Assembly: GCA_037133915.1 (NCBI GenBank)
Contig: JBAXND010000002.1
Coordinates: 1-64,000 of the forward strand
Source of the DNA: Bacteroidota bacterium
GTDB taxonomy: Bacteria; Bacteroidota; Bacteroidia; Bacteroidales; CAIWKO01
Direction: 5' to 3'
Length of the DNA: 64,000 nt
Under the pieces are notes generated by a model. It was not told the origin of the DNA, made no database searches, and worked only from the letters and a program-made list of their open reading frames with translations. Shown here in pieces: positions 25,783 to 35,415 of this stretch. The position numbers and the translations under genes were made by a program. Numbering within the stretch: the first letter of the stretch is position 1; the number at the start of each line of letters is the position of its first letter.

Positions 25783-26952
25783 CTAACAGTGCTTATTGCC
25801 GGTTTTTTTCATTACGTCTGAATAAATCCCGATAAGTTTTTCAATATACGGGCCGATATCGTAGGAACGTGCTGTGAGTCTTGCATTGTGACTCATTCGA
25901 GAATAAAGGTCCTGACCGTCAATTATCTCAGTTATTTTTTCTGCAAAATTGCAATAATCCTGAGAGGAAAGAATAAATCCATTGCAGCCATTGTTCATTA
26001 TTTCACGGTTCCCTTTTCCATCAAGACACACAACCGGTAAGCCTGCTGCCATTGCCTCTAGAATTACCAGTCCAAACGGCTCATATACGGCAGTATGCAA
26101 AAAAATGTCGTGCGCCAATAATTGTTCATTCACATCGTCTCTATTTCCCAGTAAAGATATTTCATTTCCCAGATTACCCTCTTCAATTTTCTTTTTCACG
26201 GTATCAAACATCGACCCGTTGCCCAGAATATCCAAATGGAATTTTACTCCGCGTTTCTTTAATTCACTTGCAATTTCAACCTGAAATAGCTGATTTTTCC
26301 TTTCATTGATACTCCCAACTGAAATCATTCGCAATAGCTTCAGTTTATCTATTTTCCTTGCTTCTCCCTGATCAAAAGAAGAAACATTAATTGCATTTGG
26401 CAAATAAAAAATTCGGGAATTAAAATCGGGCAGATTCATCCTATAATAGTCATCGCTATCATGCGAAATAGTAATGAAATAGTTATTGCTCTGCTTGTAT
26501 TTTTTATTGATTAATGAATAAACATATTTCGCAATCAATGTTTTTTTTGAAAAGATATTGCCCGGTCTGGTTTTTAATATTTCCGGAGTATTGCAATGCG
26601 CGTGGGAAAAATAACATATTCCCGGCAATGGCTCCCAACGTGTAACCAGATCGGCCTCAAACAGGTGAGAGTGAATGATATCCGGCTTATATCCCTGTAT
26701 ATATTCATTGAGCCGACTAATGTTCACACGCGTTTTTCCAGAAAGAGAAGGGCTTACAGAGGCGGGCACCACATCGTGTCTAAAATTTTTACTAACCTGT
26801 GAATATTCGTTCTCATCGATGAATGTTAACAGCCTGACTTCAACACTTGTGTGTCGCGACAATTCATTACAGATATCCAATACAATGCGTTCAGCGCCTC
26901 CTTTACGGAGTGTCGGTATTACGTGAAGTATGCGAGTTCTATTTTTATTCAT
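25783..26952 (-). CDS. Glycosyltransferase, GT4 family
   Basis: A 389-residue GT4 enzyme with a textbook layout: RILHVIPTLRKGGAERIVLDI at the N-terminus, a hinge near LRMISVGSINERKNQ, and the donor site EPFGLVILEAMAAGLPVVCLD with both Glu residues of E-x7-E. It is one of four GT4-type genes in the minus-strand half, in line with a repeat unit of several sugars. Cytoplasmic. Confidence 0.92.
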   Translation of the reverse strand: MNKNRTRILHVIPTLRKGGAERIVLDICNELSRHTSVEVRLLTFIDENEYSQVSKNFRHDVVPASVSPSLSGKTRVNISRLNEYIQGYKPDIIHSHLFEADLVTRWEPLPGICYFSHAHCNTPEILKTRPGNIFSKKTLIAKYVYSLINKKYKQSNNYFITISHDSDDYYRMNLPDFNSRIFYLPNAINVSSFDQGEARKIDKLKLLRMISVGSINERKNQLFQVEIASELKKRGVKFHLDILGNGSMFDTVKKKIEEGNLGNEISLLGNRDDVNEQLLAHDIFLHTAVYEPFGLVILEAMAAGLPVVCLDGKGNREIMNNGCNGFILSSQDYCNFAEKITEIIDGQDLYSRMSHNARLTARSYDIGPYIEKLIGIYSDVMKKTGNKHC

Positions 26953-27150
26953 TTGTATTCGAGTTTGCTCTTAGCTAATTGCTTCAGGTATAAATCCTGA
27001 TTTAAGCAGTAGTATAAAGATGAAACTTCGTAAAAAAAAGAAAGACCGTACAATCCGGAGCAATGAACTCTTTCCATGTGCTTATATTTTAAACGAAAAT
27101 AATGCTTTCATTTTTATAGGTTTTTGTATACCAAAGAGATGAACTGGCGG
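26953..27150. other. AT-rich intergenic gap
   Basis: About 200 nt between two GT4 genes on the minus strand. No coding frame, hairpin with T-tract or TAnnTTTG box was found. It may contain a promoter I cannot recognise. Confidence 0.35.
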
Positions 27151-28224
27151 TTAACTAATGAATATTTTTAGTTTATCATCAGCAATTTGGTTCAGTTTTT
27201 GGGTATAATCCCGGCATTTAAGGCTTATCGCATCCCTTTCCTTCAGCACACTTTCAATCTTTTCAGCTATTGCAACAGGATTATCATACTGCTGAACAAT
27301 CAATCTCTCTTCGAGAAAATCATCGTACTCAAAAATACCATTGTTCCGTGTACTCAAACAGGGAACGCCGAGTGCCATGCTTTCTACAACCAGCTGGGGA
27401 TAAGCTTCACTGAACGATAAATGCATATTTACCGACATCCTGCCCATCAGTTCAAAAAACTTTTCCCTGTCTGAAAAGAATGGATGAACGATAATTCGTT
27501 CATCAAAATTATCAAAAATATTGCTGTAATTTAATACATGAATTACTGCATCTTTTATAAGTAATCCGGCCATTGCCTGGTTGAAAACATTTTTGTTGAA
27601 CGAGTGATTTCCAAAAACACCGATATGAATCTTTTTCTGATTACCGTTCGCAGGAATCTCCCTGCCGGCCAGTGTTGTTTTATTTAATAATTCCATTGAT
27701 GGAATGTCATATCTTTTACTGATAAATTCAGCAATACCATGCTTTAAAAAGCCAATTTTATGAATACAGCTGTTCCGATGAAGGTTCTCGTATTCCTTCA
27801 TCCTTATAAACAAATCATTCTTACCGAAATACTCTGAAAAAGAGCCGTGGTCGATAATTGAAATATCACAACTACCAGCAGTCTGAGCATTCAATTCACT
27901 GATAATTTTGGAAAAATACAGAGGAAACCCACTAAAAATTATTTTTTTGAATTGATGGGTTGAAATTGTTTTACAAATCTGTCCCAATTCTACGGACGAA
28001 TAAATACAATTTGAATAATACTGGGGTATTTCAAATATTGAATTCGGGAACAAATTTTTTGTTGCTACATTCACACCATACCAGTTGCCACCGGTGGTTG
28101 TCGGCACAATCACCAGTATGTCAGAACTATTACGAATACGGGTAATCGTTAGTTCAAGTTTTGGAACTGCAACCTTAAAATGTTTGGCTATATATCGTTT
28201 TTCACGAAACTTTTTTAACATCAT
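27151..28224 (-). CDS. Glycosyltransferase, GT4-like
   Basis: A 357-residue protein. The N-terminal half is divergent (VIVPTTTGGNWYGVNVATKNL), but the C-terminal half is typical of GT4: IHIGVFGNHSFNKNVF, then LSFSEAYPQLVVESMALGVPCLSTRNNG with the E-x7-E-like pair. The first 23 nt overlap the end of the upstream GT2 gene, so the two are translationally linked. Two ATG codons (28224, 28221) are possible starts. Confidence 0.82.
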   Translation of the reverse strand: MMLKKFREKRYIAKHFKVAVPKLELTITRIRNSSDILVIVPTTTGGNWYGVNVATKNLFPNSIFEIPQYYSNCIYSSVELGQICKTISTHQFKKIIFSGFPLYFSKIISELNAQTAGSCDISIIDHGSFSEYFGKNDLFIRMKEYENLHRNSCIHKIGFLKHGIAEFISKRYDIPSMELLNKTTLAGREIPANGNQKKIHIGVFGNHSFNKNVFNQAMAGLLIKDAVIHVLNYSNIFDNFDERIIVHPFFSDREKFFELMGRMSVNMHLSFSEAYPQLVVESMALGVPCLSTRNNGIFEYDDFLEERLIVQQYDNPVAIAEKIESVLKERDAISLKCRDYTQKLNQIADDKLKIFIS

Positions 28225-29224
28225 ATTTTAAGAATGTCTTTGCTGAGGAGGTCTTTTTTCTGTATTGAAATAATATCTTCCAAAAATATCGTTTTAATGC
28301 ATCGTTCACAAAGCTGCGCCAGGCCTTGGATGCTTTATCTCCTTCTGTAATTCGTCCGGTTATTTTTTGTTTTAAGTAAAACATGCTGTCAAACAAATGA
28401 TTCAGCAACAGTACGCCAATACTTGCAAGTAAATACAGCTTTCCTTTAATTTTAATAAAATAAATCCATTCCGAAACGAGCACCTGACCATTTTTCCAGG
28501 CAGAGGACGATGCACTGCCAGAATTTACATGCAGAATTGTCGGCGTACAAGAAAAATAATTTCTATATCCTTTTTTAATTAATCTGTAGCACCATTCCAC
28601 ATCTTCTGAATACATAAACAAATCTTCTTCAAAATACATTGAATCGTTTTCAAAAATATCACGACGGATGATACCGATAACAAGTCCGATCCATAGGGTT
28701 TTATGATCGGCAAGATGCTGTTTTAGCCGTGTTTCAGAAAGAATTTTTCCCCTCTCACCAAAAAGCCAGATATATAAAGAATTAGCGTAGATGTATTTTT
28801 TTATTGTATGAAATCGAAGATTTGAGTTGTATTGAATAATGTCGTCATACCCTTTTATCTGACAGGCTAACAGCCCTATTTTTGAGTTTTTTTCAAAGGC
28901 AATATACTTCGCCAATAGTTTGGAAATTGCATTATCAACAAACTCGGTATCAGAGTTTAGAAGCACTATATATTTCCCCTTTGCCGCTTTTATTCCAACA
29001 TTCCAGGCTTTTGAAGTGCCTAAATTTTCAGACATATTGAGCCATACCAATGAGGGATATTTTGCTCTTAAAACAACTTCAGCGTCATCACAGGAGTAGT
29101 TATCAATTATTATAATCTCAAAGGTTAAATCACGGGTAAACTCATAAATAGAACGAAGGCAATTATCCGTAAGTTCTGTTGTTTTATAATTTACTAATAC
29201 TATGGAAATGTCAATTTCACTCAT
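28202..29224 (-). CDS. Family 2 glycosyltransferase (rhamnosyltransferase-like)
   Basis: A 340-residue GT2 protein: ISIVLVNYKTTELTDNCLRSI, EIIIIDNYSCDD, ENLGTSKAWNVGIKAAKGKY and VLLNSDTEF (DxD-like NSD), then DLFMYSEDVEWCYRLIKKGY. This pattern is typical of WbbL/RfbN-like rhamnosyltransferases, although the donor cannot be fixed from sequence. A hydrophobic stretch near residues 270-290 may rest on the membrane. It overlaps the downstream GT4 gene by 23 nt and follows the deacetylase by 6 nt. Confidence 0.88.
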   Translation of the reverse strand: MSEIDISIVLVNYKTTELTDNCLRSIYEFTRDLTFEIIIIDNYSCDDAEVVLRAKYPSLVWLNMSENLGTSKAWNVGIKAAKGKYIVLLNSDTEFVDNAISKLLAKYIAFEKNSKIGLLACQIKGYDDIIQYNSNLRFHTIKKYIYANSLYIWLFGERGKILSETRLKQHLADHKTLWIGLVIGIIRRDIFENDSMYFEEDLFMYSEDVEWCYRLIKKGYRNYFSCTPTILHVNSGSASSSAWKNGQVLVSEWIYFIKIKGKLYLLASIGVLLLNHLFDSMFYLKQKITGRITEGDKASKAWRSFVNDALKRYFWKILFQYRKKTSSAKTFLKYDVKKVS

Positions 29225-29230
29225 GTGCCA

Positions 29231-30277
29231 TTATATAATTTTAGTACTGCCGTTGAAACTATAGTGTCTTATTCCGTTACAAATATTGTCAAGAGTTTCT
29301 TTATTCGCTTTTTCCCCGAGCGGAATACGTGACAGTCGATGCAAGTGCATTTCATGGCCCTTGAAAATATTGCCTTGCTGCAGTGTGACCGAGGTTTTAT
29401 ACCCTGCTTTTTCGGCGAACGTCATTTCCCTAAAGCCATATTCATTGGGTGAACCAAAAGGATAAGCAAAATGAACAATTGCCTTTCCTGTAATTCCTTC
29501 AAGAATTTGTTTGGAAACAGAAATTTCAAAATACGCATCATCATCTGAAAGTTTGCTCAGTGGTCGGTGACTGATGGTGTGAGCACCGATGGTTACCAGA
29601 GAATCATCTGAAAGTTCTTTAATCTGAGCCGCACTCATTGCGTTTGCGCCGCAAAATTCCCGTATATCATCACTTGATATCCCCATCACCTGATTAAGGA
29701 GTTTTGTAATATCTTCTGTTTTCCGATTTATAAACTGCATCCTGAGCTTCAGAAATAATTTTTCTTTTTCGTCAATAGTGGTGGCTGTATAATCAACATC
29801 ATGGGAATTCTCGTCTACCCATGTCACCTTTTCATTTTCCAGAATATAATTCTCCAGAAAGTACCACCACATAACAGCATTTTTTGCAGGATAGTCGGTT
29901 GCAACAAATATTGTGAACGGAACATTAAGGCTCTTAAGCAGCGGATAAGCGTAAGTATAATTGTCAATATACCCATCATCAAAGGTGAGTACGATGAATT
30001 TCTTCTCAGGTTTGATTGCACCCGATAAAATTTCGGCAAGCGTGTCTAATGATATTACCTCGTAGCCGGCAACGGTAAAATAACGGATGATCCATTCGAG
30101 TTTTTCAGGACTGATTTCCATGCCTGAGTTTGCCGTGATGCGCTGACTTCCACTGTCTGGTAATACTCTGTGAAAACATAATATATGCCCCAGTCCGGAG
30201 TACAAGGGTTTTGAAAAAGCACCCTTTGTTTTAACAAAAAAACCAAGTTTAAGCTGTTGTATCGTTGAATTCATCAT
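29231..30277 (-). CDS. Polysaccharide deacetylase family protein (CE4-like)
   Basis: A 348-residue protein with the NodB-type motifs: TFDDGYIDNY (catalytic Asp and metal-binding Asp), GAHTISHRPL (metal-binding His pair) and FAYPFGSPNE. It would remove N-acetyl or O-acetyl groups from a glycan or precursor. There is no signal peptide, which favours a cytoplasmic or peripheral site of action. It sits 6 nt before a GT2 gene and 29 nt after a GNAT gene, so acetyl addition and removal are encoded side by side. Confidence 0.87.
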   Translation of the reverse strand: MMNSTIQQLKLGFFVKTKGAFSKPLYSGLGHILCFHRVLPDSGSQRITANSGMEISPEKLEWIIRYFTVAGYEVISLDTLAEILSGAIKPEKKFIVLTFDDGYIDNYTYAYPLLKSLNVPFTIFVATDYPAKNAVMWWYFLENYILENEKVTWVDENSHDVDYTATTIDEKEKLFLKLRMQFINRKTEDITKLLNQVMGISSDDIREFCGANAMSAAQIKELSDDSLVTIGAHTISHRPLSKLSDDDAYFEISVSKQILEGITGKAIVHFAYPFGSPNEYGFREMTFAEKAGYKTSVTLQQGNIFKGHEMHLHRLSRIPLGEKANKETLDNICNGIRHYSFNGSTKII

Positions 30278-30306
30278 CGTCTTAATAAATTTCCGCGCTG
30301 TGTTTT

Positions 30307-31251
30307 TTAAAATGTATCATTATCGCACATTGTGAATTTCAGCTGTTCCAGCTTAAACGGACTATTAAAATTGACCCACCCAACGGGGAAAGTTGCATCG
30401 TGTTTGCGTCCGTGTTCGGCAAACATTTTCTCAAAATAAGTTCCCGGGCTGCAGTGGTATCGTAAATAGGGCAGCCCCATAAAAAAGGCAAGTATTTTCA
30501 AACGACGAACAATAGCACGGAACTCTCTTTCAGTGCAATGTTCCATATCTCCAATTTTAAAAAAGGAAGTGTCAGGTTTTATCCACACAGATTTGCCTTT
30601 AACACTGATAACATAGTTCTTTTCATACGTCTTATACTTGAAAAAATCAGCATTACGTTCAATCCCGGCAATATCTTCGCTGATGACAGAATTTTGGAAG
30701 GGCACCTTGCCTTTTTTGCACAAAGCAAGGACGAACCTCGTATTGAGCCAGAACAATGAATCGGGCAAGTGGAACATTTTTTTGCATCGAGCCCAGGACA
30801 GACACTTTACCCTAACCAGCCATGCCTGCATGTCTTCAATATGTTCCCAGTCCAGCTTACGCACAAATCCCGGATATGAGTTTTTGTTTGGAAACCCAAA
30901 AACACATTGTACTCCATTTTCTTTGACGTAATCATAGGTCATTTTTGCGAGCTTGATAAATAAACCTTTTCCCTGATGTTTTGGGTGGGTCATGGTGTCG
31001 CCCGACTGTGCCGCTCTTATTATCTGATCTTCGTATTTAATTAAACAAGGGAAAACACCATAAAATGCTGCTGCTTCGTTTGTCTGTATATGATATGCAA
31101 TGAACCCCGTAAAACTCAATCCAAAGGCTTCAGTACTATTTTTTTTTATCAGGTATTCTTCACTTACCTCTTTATTGAACGCTAATTTATATATCGGAAC
31201 AAGGTCTTTGATGTTCTCACTGTCTAATTTTTTATAGTAATATTCTTCCAT
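30307..31251 (-). CDS. GNAT-family N-acetyltransferase
   Basis: A 314-residue protein with a GNAT domain in the N-terminal half: YKKLDSENIKDLVPIYKLAF and the acetyl-CoA site GDTMTHPKHQGKGLFIKLAKM (about 88-108), followed by VFGFPNKNSYPGFVRKLDW. The C-terminal half (about 160-314) is a second, unassigned domain. It is the first gene of the run GNAT, deacetylase, GT2, GT4. The target is unknown; an amino sugar is the natural guess from context. Confidence 0.78.
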   Translation of the reverse strand: MEEYYYKKLDSENIKDLVPIYKLAFNKEVSEEYLIKKNSTEAFGLSFTGFIAYHIQTNEAAAFYGVFPCLIKYEDQIIRAAQSGDTMTHPKHQGKGLFIKLAKMTYDYVKENGVQCVFGFPNKNSYPGFVRKLDWEHIEDMQAWLVRVKCLSWARCKKMFHLPDSLFWLNTRFVLALCKKGKVPFQNSVISEDIAGIERNADFFKYKTYEKNYVISVKGKSVWIKPDTSFFKIGDMEHCTEREFRAIVRRLKILAFFMGLPYLRYHCSPGTYFEKMFAEHGRKHDATFPVGWVNFNSPFKLEQLKFTMCDNDTF

Positions 31252-31661
31252 GATGTAACAAGTCTTTAGCTGAACATTTACGCCGCCACTACCGATATAC
31301 AGGCATTACAGTACAAAGAAACAAAATTTCGGACAAATAGCAAAGGTGGATACAATTGGCGCGAGACAAAGCCTTGTTACACATATTCCTTTTTAAATTG
31401 GAGATTTTATAGTTAATTTGAAAAAATGATGCTATTTGTAAAGAAAACGGGAACACAAATGTGCCTAGATTGTAAAATACAATTCTAACTTACTATGAAT
31501 GTATAATAGGATTTAGGAATACAACATACGCATTTCTGCTTGTTTGTCATTTTTACTAAGGCCTTTGTAGTATAAATAGTTTGTCACAGACGGGATTTAT
31601 TGCGTTAACAGTAGTCCGTGCAAGCGATTCAATTAACTGATTAAAGAAAATGATACTATTG
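31252..31661. other. Intergenic region of about 410 nt
   Basis: No coding frame, tRNA, repeat or clear hairpin was found. It separates the acyltransferase-3 gene from the GNAT-led operon, both on the minus strand, so the promoter of the GNAT operon should lie in its left part. I could not identify a TAnnTTTG box there. Confidence 0.4.
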
Positions 31662-32732
31662 CTATATCCTCGTTTTAATTTGTGATAAATTTCCTTTTAA
31701 TTTCAAAAATTTCTTTTCCATCAATTCATATGATAGGATAGAAAAACCAATAGTAGATGCTAAGGCTATGATTGCGACAACGGCATTGATTGCTCCGCTT
31801 GCTAGATAATCAAGAGCGAACTTATCGAAGACTATTTTTACCAAAATAATAAATATTGGATGATACATGTACATCCCATACGTGTATTTCCCAAGCCAAG
31901 ATAAGACAGATTTTTTTTCCGTTTCGCCACTTTTAGAAACAAGAAACAGTACAAGATACAAGTATAAAAATGGAAGTAGTAGTACATCATCGCCCCATGG
32001 TTTATACAGCACTAATACCAGCATCAGAAATACCGCAACAGATAGTGTGTAATTTTTCATGAGGATACTTTCTGAAATTTCTTTTTTAAACCGGTTGAAA
32101 ACAATAGCGCCCATGCATCCGGTCATCAGGTAATTCAGGTTTCCCAAAGTATGGTAATATGATTCTGTTGGATTGACAAGGATAAAGGTGGAACTTGCAA
32201 TAAATATTAAAAGGCATACAGTGAACAATAACTTTTGATTTCTAATTAAAAGTGCAAAAACGATAGGCCAAAATAAGTAGAATTGTTCTTCAATTGCCAC
32301 GCTCCATGCAATGCCTACATTTGGCGCGTGACAAGAAGTAACCATATCATAGTTGTTCAGGAAAAGAAGATTCTTCCATACGCTGCCGCAAAATTGAAAA
32401 GTATGGGTCATCTGCGGAAGGAAAAACATTCCCCCTAATAAAACGATATAGTATAATGGCCATATTCGCAAGATTCTTCGGATATAGAAGTTCTTTATGC
32501 TAATCTTGCCGACTTTTTCAAATTCTTTTAGAAGCAGAAAGGTAATTAAAAAACCACTGATGACAAAAAAGATATGTACCCCTATTCCACCCGTAAGGGT
32601 TATAGATTCGATATAGGATTTGTCTAACCATGTCACGGAACTAAATGAATTAGAAAATCCGTGGTGCCAGAAAACAAGAAAAAATGCGATGAACCTTAAT
32701 GCATCAAGCTTTTTGAAATATAGTGCTTTCAT
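31662..32732 (-). CDS. Acyltransferase 3 family membrane O-acyltransferase (OafA-like)
   Basis: A 356-residue polytopic protein with the family hallmark LDALRFIAFFLVFWHHGF (conserved Arg and His), HIFFVISGFLITFLLL, RRILRIWPLYYI and NVGIAWSVAIEEQFYLFWP. It would transfer an acyl group from CoA across the inner membrane to the glycan. It is the outermost gene of the minus-strand half and the second acyltransferase-3 gene in the locus (the other is at 14272). No fused SGNH domain. Confidence 0.9.
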   Translation of the reverse strand: MKALYFKKLDALRFIAFFLVFWHHGFSNSFSSVTWLDKSYIESITLTGGIGVHIFFVISGFLITFLLLKEFEKVGKISIKNFYIRRILRIWPLYYIVLLGGMFFLPQMTHTFQFCGSVWKNLLFLNNYDMVTSCHAPNVGIAWSVAIEEQFYLFWPIVFALLIRNQKLLFTVCLLIFIASSTFILVNPTESYYHTLGNLNYLMTGCMGAIVFNRFKKEISESILMKNYTLSVAVFLMLVLVLYKPWGDDVLLLPFLYLYLVLFLVSKSGETEKKSVLSWLGKYTYGMYMYHPIFIILVKIVFDKFALDYLASGAINAVVAIIALASTIGFSILSYELMEKKFLKLKGNLSQIKTRI

Positions 32733-33090
32733 TGAAAATAGATATGCGTAAGAATTGAATATTTATTTAAAAACGAAAAAACTGATTATTAATAAATTGA
32801 TTTTTAGTTTTCTTATCGTCAAATTTGTCAGCCGGCGTTAATACTTATTTATAATCAAAATTACCGGCAGAAATAAAAAAAATAGGCAATCTTGCTAATA
32901 AAAAACACAAGCAAAATATAAGAAATATTTTACATGGCAATATAAAAAGTATCGAACATCGCTTTTATTGAGTTTTCAAGCGATGCATTATTTTTTACAA
33001 ACGTTCTTTGTCAAGACATAAAATCGTTTCGTAAGTATTGACGAAAATCGAATATTTTATGGTTAGATTCCTCTTTTAAATAAAATGAAT
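32733..33090. other. AT-rich intergenic boundary between glycan locus and housekeeping block
   Basis: About 360 nt with no coding frame, lying between the last glycan gene and the ppiD terminator. It contains one hairpin followed by a T-tract on the plus strand (listed separately), for which no plus-strand gene is visible. Confidence 0.45.
32957..32996 (+). terminator. Hairpin plus T-tract with no obvious upstream gene
   Basis: CATCGCTT (32957-32964) and AAGCGATG (32978-32985) form an 8-bp stem with a 13-nt loop, followed by CATTATTTTTT on the plus strand. This is an acceptable intrinsic terminator shape, but no plus-strand gene precedes it. It could end a small RNA or antisense transcript, or be chance in AT-rich DNA. 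Confidence 0.35.
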
Positions 33091-33127
33091 AAATAAAAAG
33101 GCTGCAAATTTCGCAGCCTTTTTATTT
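33091..33127 (-). terminator. Strong intrinsic terminator of the coaX-ppiD block
   Basis: AAATAAAAAGGCTGC (33091-33105) pairs perfectly with GCAGCCTTTTTATTT (33113-33127) around a 7-nt loop. On the minus strand it follows the ppiD stop codon by 15 nt and ends in a T-run. The symmetry lets it work in both directions. Confidence 0.88.
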
Positions 33128-33142
33128 ATTCGGATTCAGATT

Positions 33143-35314
33143 CTAATAATAGAATATCCTGTTATCTTCTATTTCTGATTTGTCTTTGATGGCATTGTAA
33201 ACTTCCTGACTAACTCTGGATTTAAAATAGCTGGCCATCTGAACTTTGATGCCGTTGTAATTTTGTGCGGCAGGCGGCTCAATTACCTGATCTAAGTTAA
33301 TTACAAAAACGCCTGCAGTTCCTTTGATTGGAGGTGAAACAACATTTTTTTGCAGTGTAAAGAGCGTACCAATCACTTCCGGTTCCGGACCAAAATTCGG
33401 GAAGTTATAGGATGTGAATGTAAGATAGTCGAGTGTGTCAACAACAGAGCTGAACTTTGTTCCTAAGGCATACAAATCTTTTGTTGTGCCCATGGCACTG
33501 TTTACATTGGCAATTATTTTATCAGCTTTCTTTTCGCGTTTTACCAACGGCTCAATATATGTTTTAACCTGATCGAGCGGGGCGATGCCTTTGTCGCGTC
33601 TTATCACCAGAACTGAAACTACATATTTTCCCTGACAGTCAAAAACCTGCTCGGAAACGGCACCTTTTTCGGTTTTTTCGTCAAAGGCCCAACGAATGAT
33701 TTCGCGTGCGCTTTCAATACCCGGAATATCATTATCCATGGGGCGTTTGTATTGCGCCTGCCTTTTATTCAGACCTTTATCGGTAACCGCTTTGTTAAAG
33801 GCTTCGATAGTGCGGTTGGCGCCGGCAAATTCACTGGCCTTTGCAAAATAGGTATTGTAGGTTTGTGTGCTGGGTTTGATGTCGCGCACAACCATGGCCA
33901 CTTTAATTTTCTTTACAGGTTTGGTCTTTGCGCCAACATAAAGAATGTGGTAGCCAACATTGGATGTGATTATTTTGAGTTCGCCCGGTTTTGCATACAG
34001 GCAGCTGTCGTAGAAGAATTTGAAGTTTGCATCGCCATCGGTCATCCAGCCCAGGTCGCCACCGTCTTCCTGAACTTTCGGAAATTCAGATTTGGCGCGC
34101 GCAAGAACTGAAAATTGACTTGGGTCTTTTTTCAGAATTGCCATTATACTGTCGATGGTAACTTTAGCCTGAGCCTTTGTGCGTGTAATGCCCTGCTGTG
34201 CTCCGGGAGCTTCTTTGTACATAATCATTATCTGGCTGGCCTTGATAGAATCCGGTCTGTCCATGGTCTGAACCAAACGTGCCATCAGGTAGCTGCCATT
34301 TTCAATGTACGGAGGCACCATTGTTCCAACTTCTGCATCCATTAAAGCAGAATCAATCATTACGGGAAGTTTGCCCGAGTGTTTTTTGTGAAATGTGCTG
34401 TCGTACTTAAAATCGCTGTTTGCGTTCACAAAATTCTCAAGATCGGATGTGCCTGCTTTTTCAAAGTCAGTGTAGATGCGTGTAACATCTTCTTTTATTT
34501 TTTTGTTGTCCTCGGCCGATGGAATTACATCAAAAACTACATAATCAAAGTCAACAGAAGCTTCTTGCTGATATTCGTTTTTATGCAGATCATAGAATTT
34601 CTGATAATCCTCATCAGTCAACGTTATGCTGCTGTCTGAAATAGACTGGTATTTTATACCAAAGAATCTGAGTTTTGCAATGCGGTTGGATTCTTCGTAT
34701 GATTTTTTAGCAAGAGCCTGCGGAACATAATATCCTTGTGTTATCAGATTATTATATTTCTGGTTGATGCGATCGTCTTTGATAGACTGTTCCAGTTGTT
34801 TCCACTGTGCTTTGTCTTCATCTTTGAGTTGGTCAAAGTTTTGAAGGATGTTGTTTATTTGATTGCGGTCAACCTGTCCTGTTTTAGGGTCGGTGAATGA
34901 CTGAAGGATATAGGGGTGAAGGTTTTTACCGGCAAACAGGTCGTATAATTCTTCAGGACTGATAGATGCTTTGGCCGTTTTTTCATGGTCAATGGCAAGT
35001 CCTAAAGCCTCGTATTCCTTCTGCATAATCATTTCTTTCTCTACCTGATCAAATGTCATGGTCATAATCTGGAAATTCTCGGCAGAGGTCAGGTTTTCTT
35101 TGCCCGACTGCTTCTTGTAGTTTAAGACCTGCTGGTCAACGCGTGCGTCAAAATCAGCTTTAACAAGCTTTTCTCCGGCTATTTTTGCAAAAAGCTTCGG
35201 ACCGCCCCTGTTGCTTTTACGCATGAAATCCTGAAGAACAAATCCTGCCAGCGCAACGCCGATAATAATGATAAGCAATCCCGAGTGCTTTCTTATTCTG
35301 CCTATAACAGCCAT
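33143..35314 (-). CDS. ppiD: PpiD-like periplasmic peptidyl-prolyl isomerase / SurA-N domain chaperone
   Basis: A 723-residue protein with one N-terminal membrane helix (LLIIIIGVALAGFVL, about 13-27), a SurA-N-like chaperone region (about 35-250), a parvulin rotamase domain around 350-460 (IKASQIMIMYKEA, then EDGGDLGWM and GYHILYV) and a C-terminal region. It would help fold outer-membrane proteins from an inner-membrane anchor. It is the last gene of the lptC/CorC neighbourhood but has its own -7 boxes. Parvulin hallmarks are present, so it may have isomerase activity, unlike E. coli PpiD. Confidence 0.9.
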   Translation of the reverse strand: MAVIGRIRKHSGLLIIIIGVALAGFVLQDFMRKSNRGGPKLFAKIAGEKLVKADFDARVDQQVLNYKKQSGKENLTSAENFQIMTMTFDQVEKEMIMQKEYEALGLAIDHEKTAKASISPEELYDLFAGKNLHPYILQSFTDPKTGQVDRNQINNILQNFDQLKDEDKAQWKQLEQSIKDDRINQKYNNLITQGYYVPQALAKKSYEESNRIAKLRFFGIKYQSISDSSITLTDEDYQKFYDLHKNEYQQEASVDFDYVVFDVIPSAEDNKKIKEDVTRIYTDFEKAGTSDLENFVNANSDFKYDSTFHKKHSGKLPVMIDSALMDAEVGTMVPPYIENGSYLMARLVQTMDRPDSIKASQIMIMYKEAPGAQQGITRTKAQAKVTIDSIMAILKKDPSQFSVLARAKSEFPKVQEDGGDLGWMTDGDANFKFFYDSCLYAKPGELKIITSNVGYHILYVGAKTKPVKKIKVAMVVRDIKPSTQTYNTYFAKASEFAGANRTIEAFNKAVTDKGLNKRQAQYKRPMDNDIPGIESAREIIRWAFDEKTEKGAVSEQVFDCQGKYVVSVLVIRRDKGIAPLDQVKTYIEPLVKREKKADKIIANVNSAMGTTKDLYALGTKFSSVVDTLDYLTFTSYNFPNFGPEPEVIGTLFTLQKNVVSPPIKGTAGVFVINLDQVIEPPAAQNYNGIKVQMASYFKSRVSQEVYNAIKDKSEIEDNRIFYY

Positions 35315-35338
35315 AATTCAAGTTTTTAAAATGGTTTG

Positions 35339-35346
35339 CAAATGTA
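35339..35346 (-). promoter_or_regulatory. -7 promoter box of ppiD
   Basis: The minus strand reads TACATTTG, 24 nt before the ppiD ATG. A second match, TACTTTTG, lies further upstream at 35386-35393, so two transcription starts are possible. Confidence 0.55.
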
Positions 35347-35415
35347 CAACAGAATGTTAAAGTAAAAAAATTTTTTTAGGAAGGGCAAAAGTAGTCTTCT
35401 ATTATCAATCATGAA

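Noticed and set aside
1..32732. Wzx/Wzy-dependent polysaccharide locus
   Set aside because: No flippase or polymerase gene was recognised; the polytopic proteins are MBOAT, acyltransferase-3 or the ABC permease. The ABC-dependent route is the one supported.
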